Origin: JBBQWS01 sp038210415
GTDB taxonomy: Bacteria; Actinomycetota; Actinomycetes; Prado026
Direction of reading: 5' to 3'
Assembly: GCA_038210415.1 (NCBI GenBank)
Contig: JBBQWS010000061.1
Coordinates: forward strand, 1 to 17,357
Length of the DNA stretch: 17,357 nucleotides
Positions 1-5,001 of this stretch are shown in pieces. How positions within the stretch are numbered: position 1 is the stretch's first letter; each line of letters opens with the position of its first letter. A program made the position numbers and the translations under genes. Below the pieces are notes generated by a model. It worked only from the letters and a program-made list of their open reading frames with translations. It was not told where the DNA came from and ran no database searches.

Positions 1-394
1 CCTCGATGGCAACGGCCGCACAGGCAGACTTGTGCTGAATCTGATCCTGGTGCGGCTGGGCTACCCACCGGCGATCATCTACAAGGCCCAGCGCCCGCTC
101 TACCTGAGAGCCCTTCAGCGGGCGGACGACGGGGATTGCGGAGCCCTTGGCGAGCTCATCGCCCGCGCCATCTTGGACAACCTCTACCGCTTCATCGTTC
201 CTGCTGTCGCGGGTCCAGCACGCCTCGTCCCCCTAGCCGCGCTCGCCACGACGACGATCAGTGCAACCGCACTGAGAACGGCCGCGATCCGAGGCACGCT
301 CCAGGCGTCGAAGTCCTCAGACGGAACGTGGCGATCATCGCGCCACTGGGTTGACGAGTACCTCGCACGGCGATACCGACGTGGAAGCCACTAG
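1..394 (+). CDS. Fic-family protein with C-terminal helix-turn-helix (5' truncated by the window edge)
   Basis: The frame is open from base 2 and ends at TAG 392-394, so only the C-terminal part is visible. It begins inside the Fic active-site motif: LDGNGRTGRL matches the second half of HxFx(D/E)GNGRxxR, and the catalytic His lies outside the window. Fic proteins usually transfer AMP or another phosphate-containing group from a nucleotide onto a protein hydroxyl side chain. The last ~45 residues (from ISATALRTAA to WVDEYLARRY) resemble the small excisionase-like helix-turn-helix at the C-terminus of many actinobacterial Fic proteins, so DNA binding or autoregulation is plausible. No antitoxin motif can be judged because the N-terminus is missing. 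The codons are less GC-biased than in the housekeeping genes to the right, which fits an accessory gene. The family call is firm; the target is unknown. Confidence 0.85.
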   Translation, partial: LDGNGRTGRLVLNLILVRLGYPPAIIYKAQRPLYLRALQRADDGDCGALGELIARAILDNLYRFIVPAVAGPARLVPLAALATTTISATALRTAAIRGTLQASKSSDGTWRSSRHWVDEYLARRYRRGSH

Positions 395-422
395 CAAGAC
401 TCGCAGGGCTCGGGAAGCTGTC

Positions 423-440
423 AGTCGAGGTAATCGCGCA
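423..440. repeat. 18-bp direct repeat copy 1: displaced copy of the sigA 3' end
   Basis: The sequence agtcgaggtaatcgcgca is identical to 2114-2131, the last bases of sigA, and lies in the same orientation. Read on the minus strand it encodes RDYLD followed by a TGA stop (421-423), whereas the resident sigA copy ends in TAG. Identity stops sharply on both sides. A perfect 18-bp match to the end of a conserved gene, 1.69 kb away and in direct orientation, is what a site-specific integration event leaves behind (attL/attR core). Confidence 0.85.
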
Positions 441-452
441 CTAAGGGAGGCT

Positions 453-505
453 GAGCGCTGTGCGTCCGTGCGGGACAAACACGCGGGTCAAGAGCGCTGT
501 GCGTC
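453..505. repeat. 14-bp direct repeat pair
   Basis: The sequence gagcgctgtgcgtc occurs at 453-466 and again at 492-505, 39 bp from start to start. Each copy contains the palindrome agcgct. The pair lies just inside the putative left attachment core and upstream of the NERD gene. Repeated short sites next to an attachment core can be integrase or excisionase arm sites, or operator sites for a regulator; the sequence does not decide between these. Confidence 0.6.
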
Positions 506-551
506 GAAATATTCTTGACTGATCAGAGGGACCCAACTCTCGATGCGGCCC

Positions 552-557
552 GATAAT
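552..557 (+). promoter_or_regulatory. Possible -10 element for the NERD gene
   Basis: The hexamer gataat is close to the TANNNT/TATAAT consensus and lies about 80 bp upstream of the NERD start. No convincing -35 hexamer sits at 16-18 bp. A ttgact at 515-520, which overlaps the palindrome ctgatcag (519-526), is too far upstream. This is weak support only. Confidence 0.22.
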
Positions 558-588
558 CTACGGCCGCGGCGCCCTAGCTAGCAAAGCC

Positions 589-600
589 TGCCCGCGGGCA
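589..600. promoter_or_regulatory. 12-bp perfect palindrome upstream of the NERD gene
   Basis: tgcccgcgggca reads the same on both strands and lies 38 bp before the NERD start, with another small palindrome (ctagctag, 574-581) beside it. It is a possible operator half-site pair for a dimeric regulator, but GC-rich palindromes also arise by chance in such DNA. Confidence 0.25.
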
Positions 601-638
601 TCGTCAAGAGGCGCGACTGGGACGCCGATGGCAGGGGC

Positions 639-2090
639 ATGGGGGCCTTGGTCGTGTTTCGCACGCAGAGGGCGACGGGTGAGGTCGTCTTCGCGACACT
701 CGAAGACGGCACTGCCGTCTGGGCCATGGATCGCGTCTCGGGCGAGCAATGGTGGTACGGCTCCGGCTGCACCGACGCCCAGCGGGATGAACTTGTCGAG
801 GCGCTGGCCAGCGTCGACAGCCTTCCCGTCCGCACAGATCCTGCGCGACTTGACCTCGCCCTCCACACGCCTGGGCACGCCCTCCTCGCGGAGATCCACC
901 GGCTCCATCAGCTTTCAGGTTCCGCGCTGAAGACCGGACTGCCTGGGGTTCTCCCCCCTCAGATCGCGGCATACAGCGTCGGGTTCGTTGGTGAGGAGCT
1001 GGTCGGAGCCGAGCTCGGGGGCCTTCCATTCGGCTGGCATGTCCTGCACTCCGTGCCGGTAGGGACGCAGGGATCGGACGTCGATCACCTCGTGATCGGG
1101 CCGCCAGGGCTCTTCGCGATCAACAGCAAGCATCATCGGAACGGACGAGTCGACGTTCGGGGCGACGCGGTGTTCGTGGGTGGCGCCTTTCAGCATTACG
1201 TCCGCAACAGCAGGCTGGAGGTGGACCGAGTCCGGGGCCGAGTGGGCTCACTCCGGCACGCAAAGGTGACCCCCGTGCTCTGCTTTGTAGGCGCGCAAGT
1301 GACAGTGAAGGAACCGCCTGTCGACGTTGTCGCCCTCGACCATCAACGTCTGCGCGCTTGGCTCCTCGGCCTCCCGGCAACACTGACGACTGAACAGGTG
1401 ACAGAGCTCTTCCAAGACTTGCGTTGGGCAGACACTTGGGCTCCGGCGGTGCCAGCTCCTTCCTCACCGGCATGGGTGGCCGAGCTCGCCCGAAACCTGG
1501 ACACTGAGCACCACATCGCTTCTCAGGCCAGACGGTCGTCGAAGGTGCCTGCCGTAGGTCGCGCTTCTCGGTCCTCCGCACGCCCTCCCGCTGCCTCAGG
1601 TAGATCTCGGACCTCACAACGACCGCGCCCTCCGGGAAGATCGCGACGGGCCGAACTTCAGCGAGTCGCAGTGACCCTGATCGCGCTCCTGGCCTTAGTT
1701 GTCGCAGGCCCGCGCCTTCTCACGGCGATGGCCAACAGCGTCGCCAAGGTGGCCGCGACCCAGGTGCCACCAAGCCACCCAACGGTGTCCGCCGCCCCCA
1801 ACGCCCGGCTCGGGTACGCCGGCCTGTCGTGCGCAAAGACTGACGGCGCAGGGCGAGACCCCGGAGGCAACACACTCGCATGCCTTCCAGCAACGACCGG
1901 GTCGACTCGGACGACCTGGCAGTACGCGGACCCCTACCTCCGACTGCCCACGGCGGTCGTCAACGCAAACTGCGCCCCTCAGGGATCATTTGGAAGAGAA
2001 GTCATCAGCGGGAGGGTCCTCAAGTGCGGAACCAAAGTCGCAAGTAGTGCGCCTCGCTGGACCCCCACCACTTCGTGGAAGCCCAACTGA
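639..2090 (+). CDS. NERD-domain protein with one membrane segment and a Cys-containing C-terminal domain
   Basis: 483 aa. Residues ~110-205 form a NERD (nuclease-related, PD-(D/E)xK-like) domain: GEE at 118-120, DVDH at 147-150, then the GPPGLFAINSKHH block at 154-166. In the usual ExK motif the acid precedes Lys by two residues; here it is Asn (N162-S-K164). The same substitution is, as I recall, common in actinobacterial NERD proteins (INTKHH), so nuclease activity is uncertain. Residues ~255-340 are a Pro/Ser/Arg-rich linker, ~341-362 (VTLIALLALVVAG) are one membrane helix, and the remaining ~120 residues contain four Cys, possibly two disulfides in an exported domain. Arg-rich residues before the helix predict NERD inside and the C-terminus outside. 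GTG 654 is an alternative start behind a G-rich stretch. It converges on sigA with a 21-bp gap and no terminator. The function is unknown. Confidence 0.8.
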   Translation: MGALVVFRTQRATGEVVFATLEDGTAVWAMDRVSGEQWWYGSGCTDAQRDELVEALASVDSLPVRTDPARLDLALHTPGHALLAEIHRLHQLSGSALKTGLPGVLPPQIAAYSVGFVGEELVGAELGGLPFGWHVLHSVPVGTQGSDVDHLVIGPPGLFAINSKHHRNGRVDVRGDAVFVGGAFQHYVRNSRLEVDRVRGRVGSLRHAKVTPVLCFVGAQVTVKEPPVDVVALDHQRLRAWLLGLPATLTTEQVTELFQDLRWADTWAPAVPAPSSPAWVAELARNLDTEHHIASQARRSSKVPAVGRASRSSARPPAASGRSRTSQRPRPPGRSRRAELQRVAVTLIALLALVVAGPRLLTAMANSVAKVAATQVPPSHPTVSAAPNARLGYAGLSCAKTDGAGRDPGGNTLACLPATTGSTRTTWQYADPYLRLPTAVVNANCAPQGSFGREVISGRVLKCGTKVASSAPRWTPTTSWKPN

Positions 2091-2111
2091 GGCACCGCGA
2101 ACACGACTCCC

Positions 2112-3743
2112 CTAGTCGAGGTAATCGCGCAGCACCTGAGAACGGGACGGGTGGCGCAGCTTCGACATCGTCTTCGACTCGATCTGCCGGATCCGCTCGC
2201 GCGTGACGCCGTAGACCTTGCCGATCTCGTCGAGGGTCTTGGGCTGGCCGTCGGTGAGCCCGAACCGCATCGACACGACGCCCGCCTCACGTTCGGAGAG
2301 CGTGTCGAGCACCTGGTGGAGCTGCTCCTGCAGCAGCGTGAACGAGACGGCGTCGGCGGGCACCACAGCCTCGGAGTCCTCGATCAGGTCGCCGAACTCG
2401 CTGTCGCCGTCCTCGCCCAGCGGGGTGTGCAGCGAGATCGGCTCGCGGCCGTACTTCTGCACCTCGATGACCTTCTCGGGGGTCATGTCGAGCTCCTTGG
2501 CGAGCTCTTCCGGCGTGGGCTCGCGGCCGAGATCCTGCAGCATCTGCCGCTGCACGCGGGCCAGCTTGTTGATCACCTCGACCATGTGGACCGGGATCCG
2601 GATGGTGCGGGCCTGATCGGCCATGGCCCGGGTGATCGCCTGCCGGATCCACCAGGTGGCGTACGTGGAGAACTTGTAGCCCTTGGTGTAGTCGAACTTC
2701 TCGACCGCACGGATCAGGCCGAGGTTGCCCTCCTGGATCAGGTCGAGGAAGAGCATGCCGCGCCCGGTGTAGCGCTTCGCCAGCGACACCACCAGCCGGA
2801 GGTTGGCTTCGAGCAGGTGGTTCTTGGCCCGGCGGCCGTCCTCGGCGATCCAGTCGAACTCGGCGCGCGTCTTGGCGTCCTTGATGCCGGCGGCGAGCTT
2901 CTCCTCGGCAAACAGGCCAGCCTCGATCCGCTTCGCCAGCTCGACCTCCTGCTCGGCGTTCAGCAGCGGAACCTTGCCGATCTGCTTGAGGTAGTCCTTG
3001 ACCGGGTCGGCCGTCGCGCCGGCGACCTGCACCTGCTGAACGGGCTCGTCGGTGTCGTCGACATCGGAGAGGACGAACCCCTTCTCGCCCTCCTCGTCGT
3101 CGGCGTCCGCCTCGGCCACGACCGGGACAACGGCCCCGTCGACGAGCACCTCGACGACGATCAGGTCGACCTCGACCTCGGCCGGGGCAGTCGGTGCACC
3201 GGCGGGCGCAGCTGCTGCAGCCCCCTTCTTCGCGGGCGCTGCTTTCGCCGGCGCAGCGGTCTTTGCTGCGACCTTCGGCCGCGCGGCCTTCGCCGGAGCG
3301 ACCTTGGCTGGCGCTGCGGCCTTGGCCGGAGCGGCCTTCGCCGGAGACGCAGCCTTCGCGGGCGCTGCGGCCTTGGCAGGAGCAGCCTTGGCTGGAGCGA
3401 CCTTGGCTGGCGCTGCCTTGACCACGGCCTTCTTGGCCGGGGCTGGCGCGGCGGCGTCGGCCCCCTTCTTCGCCGGCGCGGAGACCTTGGTCGTCTTCAC
3501 GGACGTCGCCGCGGCGACACGCTTGCGCGGGGTGGACGGAACCGGCGACACAGCCACTACGACTCCTTCGGCAGCAAAACCACGCAGGACGCTCGACACC
3601 TTGCTCATGGGGATGGCGGCCGTCTCGACCGCATGGCGGACGTCCGCCGAGGATACGAGTCCGCTGGCCCGTCCGCTGTCGAGCAGCGCGGCGATGGGGG
3701 GAAGTGCGAGCAGCTCAGCTGCATTCAGGCGGACGGGCGACAC
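2112..3743 (-). CDS. sigA: Primary RNA polymerase sigma factor (SigA/HrdB, sigma-70 group 1)
   Basis: 543 aa. The protein directs core RNA polymerase to housekeeping promoters. The N-terminal ~70 residues resemble region 1.1. Residues ~85-175 are a Lys/Ala/Pro-rich repeat linker, followed by an acidic stretch (DADDEEGE, ~213-220). Region 1.2 starts near 246 (DPVKDYLKQIG), region 2 spans ~306-380 (NLRLVVSLAKRY, FSTYATWWIRQAI), region 3 ~385-460 and region 4 ~470-536 with the -35 helix-turn-helix (GVTRERIRQIE). It ends in RDYLD, as expected for the family. The GTG start at 3743 is preceded by GAGAGG at a good distance. It is the last gene of the leftward run; an HhH-GPD gene lies 167 bp upstream. 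Its last 18 bases are duplicated at 423-440, so its 3' end may be an integration target that rebuilds the gene end. Confidence 0.97.
   Translation of the reverse strand: MSPVRLNAAELLALPPIAALLDSGRASGLVSSADVRHAVETAAIPMSKVSSVLRGFAAEGVVVAVSPVPSTPRKRVAAATSVKTTKVSAPAKKGADAAAPAPAKKAVVKAAPAKVAPAKAAPAKAAAPAKAASPAKAAPAKAAAPAKVAPAKAARPKVAAKTAAPAKAAPAKKGAAAAAPAGAPTAPAEVEVDLIVVEVLVDGAVVPVVAEADADDEEGEKGFVLSDVDDTDEPVQQVQVAGATADPVKDYLKQIGKVPLLNAEQEVELAKRIEAGLFAEEKLAAGIKDAKTRAEFDWIAEDGRRAKNHLLEANLRLVVSLAKRYTGRGMLFLDLIQEGNLGLIRAVEKFDYTKGYKFSTYATWWIRQAITRAMADQARTIRIPVHMVEVINKLARVQRQMLQDLGREPTPEELAKELDMTPEKVIEVQKYGREPISLHTPLGEDGDSEFGDLIEDSEAVVPADAVSFTLLQEQLHQVLDTLSEREAGVVSMRFGLTDGQPKTLDEIGKVYGVTRERIRQIESKTMSKLRHPSRSQVLRDYLD
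2114..2131. repeat. 18-bp direct repeat copy 2: resident 3' end of sigA
   Basis: This copy is identical to 423-440. It covers the final base of the sigA TAG stop codon and the codons for the last amino acids. If the repeats are attachment cores, this one is the junction that keeps sigA intact. Confidence 0.85.
3219..3491 (-). repeat. Degenerate tandem repeats encoding PAKAA units inside sigA
   Basis: About a dozen PAK tripeptides, mostly as PAKAA or PAKAAA, are encoded by imperfect repeats (ccttggc/ccttcgc-g blocks in the plus strand). They correspond to SigA residues ~85-175, between region 1.1 and the acidic segment. Similar Lys/Ala-rich stretches occur in HrdB-type sigma factors and in actinobacterial HU tails. 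Such DNA is prone to length change by slippage. Confidence 0.8.
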
Positions 3744-3843
3744 GAACTACCTCTCGACGGACGGGCATCAAACCATGGTCCGCGTGCTCGGCGGACGAGG
3801 ATGAGCCGTGGTGGTGGTCCCGCGGTGCAGGGCGCAGGTCATC

Positions 3844-3849
3844 ATTGTA
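3844..3849 (-). promoter_or_regulatory. Candidate -10 element of the sigA promoter
   Basis: Read on the minus strand the hexamer is TACAAT, in the context ATTTACAATG, in the 167-bp gap upstream of sigA. It would give a 5' leader of roughly 95 nt. No good TTGACA-like -35 is present at 16-18 bp. A TTGCCG further upstream is too distant. Confidence 0.45.
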
Positions 3850-3910
3850 AATCGTCCACGCAGCCCCGGCTCGCACTGCGGCAATTGTTCCGTCTGCGGA
3901 GCGTCGCAGA

Positions 3911-4504
3911 TCAGGGTTTGGGCGCCTTGGCTGCCTGCTTCATCTCCTTCTTGAACGCGCGTACCTCGGCCAGGGTTCCGGCATCGCGCACATCGGCCAC
4001 CGACCGACGCGACCCCTGTTCGCCGTAAGGTCCTGCCGCGTCCCGCCAGCCGCGGGGACGCACTCCGCACTGCTTGCCGAGCAGCGCCACGAAGATCCGG
4101 GCCTTCTGCTCCCCGAACCCCGGCAGCTGGACCAGCCGCCGGAGCAGCTCGGCACCGGTGGGTGCCGTCGACCACAGGGTCACGCAGTCGCCGCCATAGT
4201 CCTCGACGACAGCCCGGGCCAACGCCTGCACCCGACCGGCCATCGAGCCGGGGAACCGGTGCACCGCCGGCGGGCCGGCCATCAGCGCTGCGAATGCCTC
4301 AGGGGCGTACGCGGCGACGATCTCCGGGTCGAGCCGTGACCCGTCGCCCAACCGGTCGGCGAGGACGTACGGGCCGGCGAACGCCTTCTCCATCGGGATC
4401 TGCTGGTCGAGGAGCATGCCGGTCAGCAGAGCGAACGGGTCCGCGGTGAGCAGCGCGTCGGCCGGATGGTTCTGAGCCAGCCGAAGTGGTGGGCGGGTCG
4501 GCAT
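3911..4504 (-). CDS. HhH-GPD base-excision-repair family protein
   Basis: 197 aa from ATG 4504, which has AGGA about 9 nt upstream and follows the stress-protein stop by 5 bp; an upstream in-frame start would overlap that gene. Residues ~16-60 (DALLTADPFALLTGMLLDQQ) match the first helices of the HhH-GPD fold. Residues 118-140 carry the helix-hairpin-helix LPGFG (127-131) followed by EQKARIFVALL. It matches the actinobacterial HhH-GPD family of unassigned substrate (TIGR03252 type) rather than Nth, MutY or AlkA: there is no C-terminal iron-sulfur cysteine cluster, and the usual catalytic Asp position is not clear (WRDAAGPYG near 153-161 is a candidate). The Lys-rich tail (FKKEMKQAAKAPKP) may bind DNA. 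It is probably cotranscribed with the stress-protein gene. The substrate is unknown. Confidence 0.88.
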   Translation of the reverse strand: MPTRPPLRLAQNHPADALLTADPFALLTGMLLDQQIPMEKAFAGPYVLADRLGDGSRLDPEIVAAYAPEAFAALMAGPPAVHRFPGSMAGRVQALARAVVEDYGGDCVTLWSTAPTGAELLRRLVQLPGFGEQKARIFVALLGKQCGVRPRGWRDAAGPYGEQGSRRSVADVRDAGTLAEVRAFKKEMKQAAKAPKP

Positions 4505-4509
4505 CGCGG

Positions 4510-4920
4510 TCAGTCCTGGGCCGCAGCCTTGACCGCCAGCACGGCGCACGGCGCATCGAGCAGGATGCGCTGGGCGTTGCTGCCCATGATCAGCTTGCCG
4601 ACGGTGCTGCGTCGGCGCAGACCGATCACGATGAGCTCGGCGGACTCCTCCTCGGCGACGGCGACGAGGTCCTGGGCGACTTCCTGGCCGCGGACCAGGC
4701 CGCGAACCTCGAAGTCGACGCCGGCCGACCGGAGCTCGCCCTCGACGTTGGCCAGCTCCGCCGCGGAGATGACTGCGTCCTCGCCGCCGAAGGACCCACC
4801 CCCTTTGCGGGAGTTGACGACGACCAGCCGCGCCCCACGCAGCTTCGCCTCCTCGACCCCGCGCACGAGAGCTGCCTTGCCCTCCGGATTCGTGACGTAC
4901 CCGACCACGACCGTCGACAT
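4510..4920 (-). CDS. Universal stress protein (UspA family)
   Basis: 136 aa, one Usp domain of normal length. The N-terminus (STVVVGYVTNPEGKAAL) is the first strand and helix. The C-terminal part has the expected ELIVIGLRRRS, then MGSNAQRILLDAPCAVLAV. The ATP-binding signature G-2x-G-9x-G(S/T) is only partly kept: the first Gly and final Gly-Ser are present, but the second Gly is replaced by Arg, so nucleotide binding is uncertain. The glycine-rich insert KGGGSFGG (~39-46) sits in the loop after strand 2. The ATG at 4920 has AAAGGG about 5 nt upstream. It is 81 bp downstream of pheT and 5 bp before the HhH-GPD start, so these two small genes look like an operon. Usp proteins are usually stress- or dormancy-linked; a precise role is not inferable. 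Confidence 0.93.
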   Translation of the reverse strand: MSTVVVGYVTNPEGKAALVRGVEEAKLRGARLVVVNSRKGGGSFGGEDAVISAAELANVEGELRSAGVDFEVRGLVRGQEVAQDLVAVAEEESAELIVIGLRRRSTVGKLIMGSNAQRILLDAPCAVLAVKAAAQD

Positions 4921-4952
4921 CGTTACCCTTTCGGCTCGCAGGACCGGAGCAA

Positions 4953-4995
4953 CCGGCCTGGGCCGGAGGCTACTCCCTCGCCCAGCCCGCTGGGC
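4953..4995 (-). terminator. Two GC hairpins after pheT; possible weak terminator with a stress-gene promoter between them
   Basis: Just after the pheT stop lies GCCCAG-4-nt loop-CTGGGC (4980-4995), and then a second stem ccggc/gccgg (4953-4966). Neither is followed by a U tract, so intrinsic termination would be weak. A TANNNT hexamer (TAGCCT, minus strand, 4967-4972) between them could be the -10 of the universal stress gene, but no -35 match is evident. Confidence 0.35.
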
Positions 4996-5001
4996 CGTGA
5001 A

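Larger units (their letters stand above)
423..2131. mobile_element. Putative small integrated element or remnant at the 3' end of sigA, flanked by 18-bp direct repeats
   Basis: The segment is bracketed by two exact direct copies of the sigA 3' end and carries a single gene, the NERD-domain protein, with a repeat-rich junction at its left end. It has visibly more A/T in third codon positions than the surrounding ribosomal, pheST and his genes. No integrase, transposase or terminal inverted repeat is visible, so it would be a non-autonomous or decayed element, or one unit of a larger tandem array whose integrase lies to the left of the window. The structure is inferred from the repeats; the boundaries are the repeat edges. 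Confidence 0.45.

Noticed and set aside
395..638. tRNA gene or CRISPR array at the left junction
   Set aside because: No cloverleaf or TψC-like sequence is found. The only repeats are the 14-bp pair and the single 18-bp core copy, without CRISPR-like unit spacing.
2091..2111. Bidirectional terminator between the NERD gene and sigA
   Set aside because: The 21-bp gap contains no inverted repeat or T run.
3850..3900. SigR-type (GGAAT/GTT) promoter for sigA
   Set aside because: A GGAAC is present on the minus strand, but no GTT lies at the required distance.
2151..4028. Long rightward open frame opposite sigA
   Set aside because: It is an antisense reading of sigA (Leu/Gly/Arg-rich repeats mirror the PAKAA linker) and runs past the sigA promoter.
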